From contig JACKBJ010000004.1 of assembly GCA_020634625.1 (NCBI GenBank), positions 124,001-188,000 on the forward strand: DNA of 64,000 nt. The letters are read 5' to 3'. Below the pieces are notes generated by a model. That model was given only the letters and a program-made list of their open reading frames with translations. It had not been told where the DNA came from and made no database searches. Source of the DNA: Caldilineae bacterium (GTDB lineage Bacteria; Chloroflexota; Anaerolineae; Epilineales; Epilineaceae). The translations under genes and the position numbers were made by a program. Positions 31,951 through 40,236 of the stretch are shown here, piece by piece (the stretch's first letter is position 1; every line of letters begins with the position of its first letter).

Positions 31951-33138
31951 TCAGGGCCGGACGATCCGAGGCAACCACACGCGGCTCCCCGTGTCGCGCA
32001 GCCAATTCAGACAGTAACTCTGTCGACCCGGCCAGTGGATGCACAAGGGTGGGTTGGCCAGCGGATGCTCCTCGACGACGCCGTCGGCGTACTCCACGAC
32101 CACCTTGCTCTCGACCGAGACGGGCGTGATGATCTCGCCGAAGCCGGGGTTCACCCGCACCTGGTAGTCCAACGGTTGCTGGAAGCGCTGCTCGTCGACT
32201 TCGAACTGCCAGGCATGCTCCGACAGCACGATGTAGTCGGGATCTCGCGGCACGCCCGATCGCTCGACGTAGGCGAAGGTGCTCTTGATGAAGTCGCTGT
32301 ACTCGGCGCGCACGATCGAGCCGGGGTGGGCCAGCACCCGGCCCATCTGGTCCAGCGCCCGGTCCAGCTTGCGCTCGTCCTGACCGCCGACGGCCTCGAA
32401 GTGGCCCGGGCTGGCGCAGGTGTTCGCCAGCCGGCGCGCGGCTCCCGGCAGACTGACCACGCCGACGGTGCTGCCGGCCGCCGTGGCACGCTGGCAGGCC
32501 GGCGTCGGCGGTGCCAGGGCCGCACCCTGATCGTTGGTCTGCAGGGGCATGCCGGCATCGACCAGCAAGATGGCCGCCTGTCTCCCCGGTGCGGCCGCCT
32601 CGGCCAGGAGCGCCTGGGCCGCGTCGATCGCCGGGCCAAGATCGCCCGCCGCATCGAGGCCGGCCCCATCGAGCGCCGCCAGGGCCGCGGTCAGCTCGGC
32701 CGCATTCGCCGACAGCGGGATGTCGACGGCATGCCCGGCCGTGGCCACCCGGATGAGCGCGACCCGCGATCCGTTGGCCCAGTCCAGCCGCTCGAGCGTT
32801 CGCCCCAGGCCATCGGCGAGCGCGGTGGCATGGCGAAGGTCGGGCGTCTCGCCGACCAGCGGCTGCACGTCGACCAGCAGCACCAGGTCGAGCACGGCGG
32901 CCGTGCCGCCGCAGTCCAGGTCCATCCAGACCGAGACGTCCAGATCCTGGTTCTGCTCGAGCAGGCTGCGGTCGAAGGCGCGCCCGGCGCCGATGCGACA
33001 CGGGTGCGCCTGCGCGGCCACCGGCGGGACCGGCCCGGCCGCCCGAGTGGCGACGAGGGCAAGGAGCCCGAGCGCCAGAGCGGCGCCGATGGCAAGCCGC
33101 CGCCGGCCGCTCCGTTCGATGTCTATGGCGCTGTCCAT
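31951..33138 (-). CDS. Secreted vWA-fold protein with degenerate metal site and xLPxL-type tail
   Basis: A 395-residue exported protein. A signal peptide (ending near VAAQA) is followed by a Cys-containing N-terminal strand (HPCRIGAGRAFDRS to MDLDCGG), then a von Willebrand A fold at about 75-250 (LVLLVDVQPLVGE; GSRVALIRVATAGHA; AAILLVDAGMP). The MIDAS motif DxSxS is missing: the equivalent is DVQPL. A beta-sandwich region follows, ending GSRVWLPRIVRP. It shares its N-terminal Cys module with three other proteins here (33335, 51473 and 55405). Loss of MIDAS suggests it binds partners without metal, or is structural. The start is supported by a purine-rich AGAGGGGGGAG upstream. Confidence 0.7.
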   Translation of the reverse strand: MDSAIDIERSGRRRLAIGAALALGLLALVATRAAGPVPPVAAQAHPCRIGAGRAFDRSLLEQNQDLDVSVWMDLDCGGTAAVLDLVLLVDVQPLVGETPDLRHATALADGLGRTLERLDWANGSRVALIRVATAGHAVDIPLSANAAELTAALAALDGAGLDAAGDLGPAIDAAQALLAEAAAPGRQAAILLVDAGMPLQTNDQGAALAPPTPACQRATAAGSTVGVVSLPGAARRLANTCASPGHFEAVGGQDERKLDRALDQMGRVLAHPGSIVRAEYSDFIKSTFAYVERSGVPRDPDYIVLSEHAWQFEVDEQRFQQPLDYQVRVNPGFGEIITPVSVESKVVVEYADGVVEEHPLANPPLCIHWPGRQSYCLNWLRDTGSRVWLPRIVRP

Positions 33139-33181
33139 ACCTGCTCCCCCCTCTTGGCCGAGGCCCGACTGGCATCCACGG

Positions 33182-33187
33182 ATTATA
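33182..33187 (-). promoter_or_regulatory. -10 box of the 33138 vWA gene
   Basis: TATAAT on the minus strand (33187-33182), predicted start near 33175, 37 nt before the ATG. The -35 region is poor. Confidence 0.4.
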
Positions 33188-33244
33188 TCCGAGCCGACGC
33201 CGGGGCGCACGGCTTGCGACAGGCGCGGCTCCGGTAGAACGGAC

Positions 33245-33270
33245 GAGGGCCCCGGGATCTCGGGGCCCTC
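33245..33270 (-). terminator. Terminator hairpin after the 34744 vWA gene
   Basis: A perfect 10-bp stem (GAGGGCCCCG/CGGGGCCCTC) with a 6-nt loop, 65 bp after the stop at 33335. It separates the two vWA genes, so the downstream one needs its own promoter. Confidence 0.6.
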
Positions 33271-33334
33271 GTGTTGGGTTCTCGATCCGGCGCGCGGCCT
33301 CGCGACGACCGAGGCGCGCCCGCCCCGAGGCCGT

Positions 33335-34744
33335 CTAGGGCTCGACCAGGCTATGCCCACGGAACAGCATGGGCAGGTAGATGCCCGGCGCCGCGGTCGG
33401 CGGCTCCAGGGTCTCGGTGGCCGGCTCGGGCGTATGGGTGGCCGGCTCCGGCGTGCTGGTCGGCAGGTCCGAGGTGGGCGTCAGCGTCGGCGGATCGGGT
33501 GTGTCGGTGGCCGGCTCGTCGGTCGGCGTGGCCGTCTCGCTGCCCGGCATCGGCGTCTCGGTCGGCTCGTCGGTCGGAAGCGGCTCGTCGGTCGGCGTCG
33601 GCGTGGCCGTCGGTGGATTCCAGGGACCACACTGCTCGTCCAGCTTGCCGACGGCGGCGACGCACTGCTCGGGCGTGTCCAAGGGCAAGCGCACCTGGAT
33701 GCCGCTGGCGTAGCGCAGGAAGGCCTCGGCGCCGTAAGACAGCGGCTTGATCGCCGGGACGAGGCCGGGATCGTCCTTCTTGACCTTGAGCTGATAGCTC
33801 AGGGACCGGCCGCCGGGCGGGTTGCGGCCCCCGGCCATCTCCCACTCCCAGTCGTCGCCAAAGACGTTGACGCCCGGCACGGGCTGGCTCGAGCCAGCCA
33901 CGTAGCCGACGAACTGGCCGTCGAGGTAGTCGGTGATGATCACCTGGTCGACGTTGTCACCCTTGAACAAGGCCTTGCCCAGGGCCTCGAAGACCTCTTC
34001 CAGCTTCTCGCCGTTGTTGTCGGTGGCCGAGGAGAGGCTGTGGTTCATGCAGCGCCCCATCCGGCCGCCGGCCGCCGGGATCTGGATGCCGGCGATGATC
34101 ACGCCCACCCGATCGGCCTGGCGGCAGCCGGCGCCGATGGTCAGGTTGGGCGCACCCGAGTCGAAGGCGACGATCACGTTGATCTCGTCCTCCACCTGGG
34201 TCGGCAGCTGCTGGTAGGCCTTGAAGATCGCGCCGTCGAAGCCGGATGAGTCGCGGCCGCGCTGGACGCGGAAGGTGCTGGCCAGCTGCAGCATCACCTG
34301 CCGCTGCTCCTCGCCCGAGCGCAGCGGCGAGCGCGGCTGCACGATGCTGTCATAGAGGATCAGGCCCATGCTCGAGCCGTTCTCCCAGGGCAGCTGGTTG
34401 ATGAAGGTGCGCAGGCCGGCGCGCATGTTCCGCTCGAGCGCCGCCACCTCGTTGAAGTCCTCGGGGATGTTGTCCGCGATGACCAACATGACGTTCATCT
34501 TGACTTCGCTGCCGCGCTGGGCGCAGTTGTAGTCGAACTTGACCTCGACGTCGAGCGTGCCACCCTGCTCGGTCTTGAGCGGCTTGACCGTGCGCTCGAA
34601 GACCGGATTGCAGGGCGTGGTGCCCGCCTGACCCTGCGCGTGGGCCATCTCGACCGGCGCACCGGCGCCGCCGAGCATGCCCAGGCAGGCGAGCAGGCTG
34701 GCCAAGACCAACAGGCCCAAGGGCCGCCTGGCGAGTCGATTCAT
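33335..34744 (-). CDS. Secreted vWA-fold protein with long Pro/Thr linker and YLPML tail
   Basis: A 469-residue exported protein. The signal peptide spans about residues 1-37 (VEMAHAQ). The N-terminal module has Cys at TTPCNPVF and YNCAQRGSE, followed by a vWA-like fold at about 80-260 (MNVMLVIADNIPEDFNEVAA, then GSSMGLILYDSI, VIVAFDSGAPNL). As in its neighbour the DxSxS metal site is absent (ADNIPED). Residues ~375-450 are a Pro/Thr/Glu repeat linker (TPTDEP, TPEPAT and relatives) and the end is GIYLPMLFRGHSLVEP. A TTGCGC-17-TATTCT promoter-like pair (minus strand, 34899-34871) lies about 120 bp upstream. Probably a cell-surface binding protein. Confidence 0.72.
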   Translation of the reverse strand: MNRLARRPLGLLVLASLLACLGMLGGAGAPVEMAHAQGQAGTTPCNPVFERTVKPLKTEQGGTLDVEVKFDYNCAQRGSEVKMNVMLVIADNIPEDFNEVAALERNMRAGLRTFINQLPWENGSSMGLILYDSIVQPRSPLRSGEEQRQVMLQLASTFRVQRGRDSSGFDGAIFKAYQQLPTQVEDEINVIVAFDSGAPNLTIGAGCRQADRVGVIIAGIQIPAAGGRMGRCMNHSLSSATDNNGEKLEEVFEALGKALFKGDNVDQVIITDYLDGQFVGYVAGSSQPVPGVNVFGDDWEWEMAGGRNPPGGRSLSYQLKVKKDDPGLVPAIKPLSYGAEAFLRYASGIQVRLPLDTPEQCVAAVGKLDEQCGPWNPPTATPTPTDEPLPTDEPTETPMPGSETATPTDEPATDTPDPPTLTPTSDLPTSTPEPATHTPEPATETLEPPTAAPGIYLPMLFRGHSLVEP

Positions 34745-34923
34745 CTGCAATCCCCCTCTGAGATACCGTGGCGTGTTTCGTGACGCATCCTCGACCGTCG
34801 CGGCAGGCCGGGCGCGACAAGCGCCGTTGCATGACGTTGCTGTCAAGCCTGCCCGAAGTCGCTAGCCTCTAGAATACCGCAAAGCGGGGTGCCGCGCAAT
34901 CGACCTTCGGACCGCAGCGCGCT

Positions 34924-37104
34924 TCAGACCGGATGGACGCTGCCCGGCCAGGCCAGGGCGATCCGACCCCGCTCGATCTCGATCCCGGAGATCTCGACCT
35001 CGACGATCTCTCCGGCCGCCAGGCGCAGGCCGCGCGGCATGCGGCTGACGTGCAGCAGCCCGTCCTGCTTGACGCCGATGTCGACGAAGGCGCCGAAGTC
35101 GACCACGTTGCGCACCGTGCCGGCCAGGCGCAGGCCGGGCCGGAGGTCGCTCATCGACAGGACATCCGAGCGCAGGATCGGCGCCGGCAGGTCGGCCCGC
35201 GGGTCGCGCCCGGGACGGACCAGCTGCTCCAAGACGTCGTCCAGGGTCGGCAGTCCCAGCCCCAGCTGGGCCGCCAATGCCTCGCGACCCTGCTCGGCCA
35301 GGAGCCGGCTCAACGCCGGCTCGCGCGTCGCCTGCGGGCTGGAGGCATCCGTTCCGGCCGCCGCCAGCAGGCGGCGCGCCGCCGCGTAGCTCTCGGGATG
35401 GATGGCGCTCGCGTCCAGGGGCTCGTCCCCGTCACGCAGCCTCAGGAAGCCGGCCGACTGCTCGAAGGCCTTCGGCCCCAGGCCGGCGACCGCCATGAGG
35501 CCGGCGCGGCTGGCGAAGGGGCCGACCGCGTCGCGATGCGTCACGATCGCGCCAGCCAGCTTGGGCCCGATTCCCGCGACCCGCGCCAGGAGCGCGGGCG
35601 ATGCCGTGTTCAGGTCGACGCCCACGCTGGTCACGACCCGCTCCACGACGCCGTCCAGGGCGCGGCCGAGCGCCGCCTGATCGAGGTCGTGCTGGTAGAG
35701 CCCGACCCCGATCGAACGCGGGTCGATCTTGACCAGCTCGGCCAGGGGGTCCTGAACCCTGCGGGCGATCGACACCGCGCCGCGCAGGCTGACGTCCATC
35801 CCCGGCAGCTCCTGACCGGCCAGGGCGCTGGCGCTGTAGACGCTGGCGCCCGACTCGTCGACGACCAGGTAACGCAGCGCGCCCTGATCGCGGGTCATCT
35901 CGGCCACCAGGGCCTCGGTCTCGCGCGAGGCGGTGCCGTTGCCGATGACGATCAGGTCGACAGCGTGGCGGGTCACCCAGCGATCGAGGAGCTCGCGTGC
36001 CCGATCGGCCTGCGACTGGGGCGGATGCGGGAAGATGGTGCCGGTGTCGAGGAGCTTGCCGGTCGGATCGACCAGCGCCACCTTGCAGCCGGTGCGGAAG
36101 CCCGGATCGATGCCCAGCACGGTCCGCCCGGCCAGGGGCGGCTGCAGGAGCAGCGACTCCAGGTTGCGCGCGAAGACCCCGATCGCGTGCGCGCCAGCGG
36201 CCTCGCTGAGCCCGCGGCGCAGATCGCGCGCGATGGCCGGCAGCAGCAAGCGCTTGGCGCCGTCCTCGATCGCCTGGTCCATGTGCTCGGCCAGGGGCGA
36301 GCGCCGGTCGGGTCGGAAGTAGGGCCAGACGGCCTCGCGCCAGTCCCGCTCGGGCAGCTCGACCTTGACGCGGAGCACCTTCTCGGCCTCGGCCCGGTCG
36401 AGCGCCAGCACCTGGTAGTGCTGCAGCCGCGAGACCCGCTGGCTGAAGCCGTAGTAGGTCGCATAGGTCCCGCGCGGATCCTCGGCGCCCTTGATCCGCT
36501 CGGCGCTCAGGCTGGCCCATTCGAGGGCCTTGGCGCGGCAGCGCTGGCGAAGCTCGGGATGGTCGGCCAAGGCCTCGGCGACGATGTCGCGAGCGCCGGC
36601 GAGTGCCTCGGCTGCGCTCGGGCAGGCCTTGCTGGTGAAGCGTCGGGCCAGCTGCTCGGGCCCTTCGCGGGTGACGACCTGCTGGCGGATCAGGTCGGCC
36701 AGACCGGCGAGGCCCTTCTCGCGCGCCACGCTGGCCCGCGTTCGACGCTTGGGCTTGTAGGGCTGATAGAGGTCTTCCAGCTCGGTGCGCGTCTGGGCGG
36801 CCGCGATGGCCGCGCCGAGCGCCTCGGTCAGCAGGCCCTGCTCGCCGATCGAGCCGAGGATCGTCGCGCGCCTTGCGTCCAGGACACGCAAGCTGTCGAG
36901 CCGCTCGACCAGATCGCGCAGCTGCGCATCGTCCAGGCCGCCGGTGGCTTCCTTGCGATAGCGGGCCACGAAGGGCATCGTGTTGCCCGCATCCAGCAGC
37001 TCGATGGCCGCGGCGACCTGCTCGGCCCGGACGCCGAGCTCGCCGGCGATGCGTCCGGCATGTCCCGGCCGGCTCGGCTCGACAGTCCCCGGATGGCTGC
37101 TCAT
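34924..37104 (-). CDS. tex: Tex-family S1 RNA-binding protein
   Basis: Nucleic-acid-binding factor linked to transcription fidelity and stress tolerance. The 726-residue protein has the full Tex layout: N-terminal helical region (NTMPFVARYRKEATGGLDD), the YqgF-like domain at about 320-450 (TVLGIDPGFRTGCKVALVD; VDLIVIGNGTASRETEAL), helix-hairpin-helix region (SVGVDLNTASPALLARVAGI; MAVAGLGPKAFEQSAGFLRL) and a C-terminal S1 domain at about 645-715 (GTVRNVVDFGAFVDIGVKQD). Length is slightly below the usual ~750-780. It is monocistronic and divergent from the gene at 37236. Confidence 0.96.
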   Translation of the reverse strand: MSSHPGTVEPSRPGHAGRIAGELGVRAEQVAAAIELLDAGNTMPFVARYRKEATGGLDDAQLRDLVERLDSLRVLDARRATILGSIGEQGLLTEALGAAIAAAQTRTELEDLYQPYKPKRRTRASVAREKGLAGLADLIRQQVVTREGPEQLARRFTSKACPSAAEALAGARDIVAEALADHPELRQRCRAKALEWASLSAERIKGAEDPRGTYATYYGFSQRVSRLQHYQVLALDRAEAEKVLRVKVELPERDWREAVWPYFRPDRRSPLAEHMDQAIEDGAKRLLLPAIARDLRRGLSEAAGAHAIGVFARNLESLLLQPPLAGRTVLGIDPGFRTGCKVALVDPTGKLLDTGTIFPHPPQSQADRARELLDRWVTRHAVDLIVIGNGTASRETEALVAEMTRDQGALRYLVVDESGASVYSASALAGQELPGMDVSLRGAVSIARRVQDPLAELVKIDPRSIGVGLYQHDLDQAALGRALDGVVERVVTSVGVDLNTASPALLARVAGIGPKLAGAIVTHRDAVGPFASRAGLMAVAGLGPKAFEQSAGFLRLRDGDEPLDASAIHPESYAAARRLLAAAGTDASSPQATREPALSRLLAEQGREALAAQLGLGLPTLDDVLEQLVRPGRDPRADLPAPILRSDVLSMSDLRPGLRLAGTVRNVVDFGAFVDIGVKQDGLLHVSRMPRGLRLAAGEIVEVEISGIEIERGRIALAWPGSVHPV

Positions 37105-37197
37105 GCGCGACGGGCTCCCCGAATGCGATCGGGCGCCCGGTCGGACGCCCGCATGCGGCGGTCAATGGTAGCGCAGGACGAAGCGAGGCCCGCGTCG

Positions 37198-37226
37198 TTG
37201 ACAAGCGTCGATGGTGCGGCTACATT
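37198..37226 (+). promoter_or_regulatory. Near-consensus promoter with almost no leader
   Basis: TTGACA (37198-37203), 17-bp spacer, TACATT (37221-37226). The ATG at 37236 is about 3 nt after the predicted transcription start, so the message should be nearly leaderless. No Shine-Dalgarno is present. Confidence 0.75.
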
Positions 37227-37235
37227 CGACCGACC

Positions 37236-38369
37236 ATGAGCGACCCGCACCAGCTGGAGCTGCAGCCCGACGCGGAGGCCGAGGGCGTCGGACAGCCCCT
37301 GCCGGACCGCGGCCCGGTCGCTGGCGCAACCCAGCCCACCGGGCCCGACCCGCGCGGGGCAGCCGGAACGGTTTCCGAGCCCGCGACGCCCGCCGGCCCG
37401 CTGATCGACCGGCTGGCCTCGGCCGTGGTCAGCACGGCTCGCGGCCTGAACGGTCGCTGGTTCTTCGTCGGCTGGACCGCCGAGGGCCTGCCGGCCGCCA
37501 GCATCTCGGTGGAGGACCTCAGCGACAGCGCTCGGCGCGACCTGGCCAGCTTCCGCGGCGCGCGCTTGGAGCCGCGCAAGGTGCCCTTCGCCACCCTCAT
37601 CCCGGTCAGCTACGCCATGACCGGATCGGCGATCGACTTCTCGGACACGCCGGACCGGCGCGCCGAGGACCAGGTCGGCTTCGCCGTGGTCGATGCCGCC
37701 GGTGCGCGGCGCGACCTGGCCCTGGGCGAGCTGGCCCTGTTGGGCGCCATCGGTGCCGCCCGCGAACCCTGGCAATCGCACCAGGTCGCCACCGGCAGCG
37801 GCCTGGCGGTGGACGCCGTGCCGCTGTATACCTTGTTCACCACCTTGCCCGGCGTCCGCGCCGACACCGGCCTGGCGATGCTCTTCGAGAGCACGCTGGC
37901 CGGCGGCTCCAACGAGCCGGCCTTCCGCTCCTGCCTGCGCAACGTCATCGGCCGGCTGCTGGTCCTGGACGAATCGCAGGCTCCCGAGCGACGCAAGGGC
38001 TACCTGCAGGCCGCCGGTCGGCTGGCCGGCGTCCCACCGGACAGCGGCATGCTCGGCAGCCTGGTGTGGCTGCGCAAGGCCGGCCTGATCACCTTCGAAG
38101 ACAGCTGGCTGCAGTCGATGCAGGGTCGCGGCCGGCGGATCAAGGGCGGCCTGATCCGCGCTCTGCGCGGAGCGGGCATGGTCGAGGTATCGGACGAGAT
38201 GCTGGCCGAGATCTCGGACACGCGGCCGGACTACGATGTCGACCGCCTCGACCTGCGCCGCATGTTGGACCTGGCCGCGGCGATGCACGGGGTGGCGCGC
38301 GAGGCGCTCGACCCGAGCCCGCCGTCCGCGCCGACCGGACGGCGCGGACGGCGGGGCGGGCGCCGCTAG
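37236..38369 (+). CDS. Protein of unknown function behind a strong promoter
   Basis: I do not recognise this 377-residue protein. It has no signal peptide or membrane helix. The first ~55 residues are Pro/Glu/Gly-rich and disordered. The folded part has a beta-rich section (GLNGRWFFVGWTAEGLPA, then PFATLIPVSYAMTGSAID) and an alpha-rich section from about 235 on (MLGSLVWLRKAGLITFEDSW, and RRIKGGLIRALRGAGMVEVS), the latter resembling a winged-helix pattern. It ends in a basic tail (GRRGRRGGRR), which fits nucleic-acid binding. It is convergent with the SBP-OmpA gene, only 6 bp apart. Confidence 0.7.
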   Translation: MSDPHQLELQPDAEAEGVGQPLPDRGPVAGATQPTGPDPRGAAGTVSEPATPAGPLIDRLASAVVSTARGLNGRWFFVGWTAEGLPAASISVEDLSDSARRDLASFRGARLEPRKVPFATLIPVSYAMTGSAIDFSDTPDRRAEDQVGFAVVDAAGARRDLALGELALLGAIGAAREPWQSHQVATGSGLAVDAVPLYTLFTTLPGVRADTGLAMLFESTLAGGSNEPAFRSCLRNVIGRLLVLDESQAPERRKGYLQAAGRLAGVPPDSGMLGSLVWLRKAGLITFEDSWLQSMQGRGRRIKGGLIRALRGAGMVEVSDEMLAEISDTRPDYDVDRLDLRRMLDLAAAMHGVAREALDPSPPSAPTGRRGRRGGRR

Positions 38370-38375
38370 GCCAGG

Positions 38376-40118
38376 CTAGCGACCCGCCAGCTGGTAGCCG
38401 GTCAGGAAGGTGCGCCGGTCCTGGCGCAGCTCGCTCTCGACGTTGCTGCCAGGGAACTGCGGCGCGTGCGGCGTCTCGACGAAGCGCAGCTGCGACTGGG
38501 GCACGTCGAAGCGCTGGATCAGCTCTTGGTAGACCCGGTCGCCCCGGCGCACCGCCAGCGCATCCGATTCGGCGGCGGTACAGCTCGAGCACAGGGCCTC
38601 GCCCGGATAGGCGGCGCCGCCTTGAACCTCCAACACGCAGTCCTGGCAGGTGCGCAGGAAGCGAACCGCGTTCTCGAGCGTGGCATAGGCGCCCACCGAG
38701 TCCCGGAAGTCGGTTCGGTTCGGCTGGAACTCGATGTCGACCCCGGTCTCGAAGATGACCCGTCCGGCCTCGATCTGATCGTCGGTCACCGCGCCGGCGT
38801 CGGTGAAATCGGTGACCTGGAAGACCTTGCTGCTCGGTCGGTCGTTGGGTCGACCGCGCAGCGCCTCGTCCTCGGCGGCGGCCATCACGAACTCGGGCAG
38901 CACCAGCAGCCGCTCGTCGGCCACCTCGGGCAGGTCCACGCCGCAGTAGCTCCAGTAGAACGCCGCTTCGTCGAGGCGATTGACGATCGTCACCTCGTCC
39001 TGCATCAGGATCTGAGCATCGCGCAGCGTGGCGAAGGCCTCGTTGTCGAGCTCGGCCAGGAAATCGTCACGGGTCTCGACCGTGAGCAGGGCGGCCCGGC
39101 CGGGGTCACCGGCGGCCCAGGCGTCGATGCGATCGAAGGCCGCGCCCGGGTCGCGGATCAGGTCGCGCAGCGCGCGATAGTACGCCGTGGTGAAGGCCTG
39201 GTAGGCGTCGGCGTCGCGCTCGACGCCCTTTCGCGAGAACTCGATGACATCCCAGAGGATGCGCACGTCGGCCGAGGACAGGATGACCCGGCTGCCCGGG
39301 ACCGCCGCCAGGGCGCGCGTGACCTCCGGCTCCCAGGCGACCACCGAGAGGATGTTCTGCTCAGCGCCCGAGTTGATCCAGGCATCGACCGCCTCGGAGG
39401 CGTCGCCGTAGCGCTGTGCCAGGTCGATCGGTCGGCTGGAGGAATGGCTCGCGAAGCAGGCCATGTACTCCGAGACGCTGCCGTCGGTGAAGGCGATGGC
39501 GTGCTCGAAGATCTGGGCCCAGGTCTCGACGCCCGGCTTGACCACGATCGCGTCGTTGCCGGCGCTCTGGCCGATGGGGATGCCGATGGCCACCGCCTCG
39601 CCGCACTTGCGGGTGGCGTCGAGGGTCGTGGCCAGCGCTTCGGCCGAGCCGCTCGCGACGGCCGCGCACTGCCCGGCCTCGTCCAGGTCGACCTCGGGGT
39701 CGTAGACGTCGATCAGCTGCAGGTCGTAGCCCAGGTCCTCCAGGTAGCCGCCAGCATCCATGTGCGCCAGCGTCGCCATGTAGGGCGAGTAGGCCAGGGT
39801 CAACACGCGGAAGGGCGGTAGGCCCTCGCCCGCGGTCGAAGGACCGACGTCGTCCGAGCTCGACGCAGCGGCCGCATCGCCCTCGCCGCCGGCATCGGGC
39901 TTCGACGATCCGGCATCGCGGGCGCTGCTGCCGGCGTCGCCGACCTGGTCGATGACCTTGTCGGCCGCCTGCTGTGCCTGTTCGGCGACGCGATCCAGAC
40001 CCTGGCCGACCTGGGTGCCGACGCTTTCGGACAGCACCGCGTAGATCCAAAACGCGCCGATACAGCCGACGCCCAGCAGCGTCAACGCGAGCAACACCCG
40101 TCCCCATCGAACCTTCAT
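38376..40118 (-). CDS. ABC substrate-binding-like protein fused to OmpA-like C-terminal domain
   Basis: A 580-residue membrane-anchored envelope protein. One N-terminal helix (about residues 8-30) anchors it. After an Asp/Ser/Gly linker, residues ~105-430 form a periplasmic-binding (NitT/TauT, NMT1-like) domain: FRVLTLAYSPYMATLAHMDA, then GQSAGNDAIVVKPG. Residues ~440-580 look like an OmpA-C domain (VDIEFQPNRTDFRDS, SDALAVRRGDRVYQELIQRF), but the peptidoglycan-binding Asp of the usual GHTD is not present (VQGGA). It lies 118 bp downstream of pspA in the same direction. SBP/OmpA proteins next to PspA are known elsewhere, so an envelope-stress or cell-wall-sensing role is likely. AGGAGGT precedes the ATG. 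Confidence 0.8.
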   Translation of the reverse strand: MKVRWGRVLLALTLLGVGCIGAFWIYAVLSESVGTQVGQGLDRVAEQAQQAADKVIDQVGDAGSSARDAGSSKPDAGGEGDAAAASSSDDVGPSTAGEGLPPFRVLTLAYSPYMATLAHMDAGGYLEDLGYDLQLIDVYDPEVDLDEAGQCAAVASGSAEALATTLDATRKCGEAVAIGIPIGQSAGNDAIVVKPGVETWAQIFEHAIAFTDGSVSEYMACFASHSSSRPIDLAQRYGDASEAVDAWINSGAEQNILSVVAWEPEVTRALAAVPGSRVILSSADVRILWDVIEFSRKGVERDADAYQAFTTAYYRALRDLIRDPGAAFDRIDAWAAGDPGRAALLTVETRDDFLAELDNEAFATLRDAQILMQDEVTIVNRLDEAAFYWSYCGVDLPEVADERLLVLPEFVMAAAEDEALRGRPNDRPSSKVFQVTDFTDAGAVTDDQIEAGRVIFETGVDIEFQPNRTDFRDSVGAYATLENAVRFLRTCQDCVLEVQGGAAYPGEALCSSCTAAESDALAVRRGDRVYQELIQRFDVPQSQLRFVETPHAPQFPGSNVESELRQDRRTFLTGYQLAGR

Positions 40119-40160
40119 CCGACCACCTCCTCGATGCCCATGAACGCATCTGTCACGACA

Positions 40161-40186
40161 GCGGGGCGGCCGATCGGCCGCCCCGC
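40161..40186. terminator. 26-bp perfect palindrome between pspA and the SBP-OmpA gene
   Basis: A 13-bp arm (GCGGGGCGGCCGA) is followed directly by its exact reverse complement. Transcribed, it forms a strong GC hairpin 51 nt after the pspA stop. Without a T tract it may attenuate rather than end transcription, or protect the pspA message from 3' decay. Confidence 0.5.
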
Positions 40187-40236
40187 GCGAGATCGATCAG
40201 CCGCTCCCTCGATGCGCCGGCCGTTTCAGGACCGGC

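Noticed and set aside
33380..33610. DNA tandem repeat in the 33335 gene
   Set aside because: It is the coding sequence of a Pro/Thr/Glu linker (also at 4200, 27950, 51830 and 55440); repeat units are irregular and not CRISPR- or microsatellite-like.
34841..34846. TTGACA on the minus strand upstream of the 34744 vWA gene
   Set aside because: No acceptable -10 at 16-19 bp.
34933..37239. 768-codon open frame on the plus strand
   Set aside because: Antisense of tex, whose domains are unambiguous.
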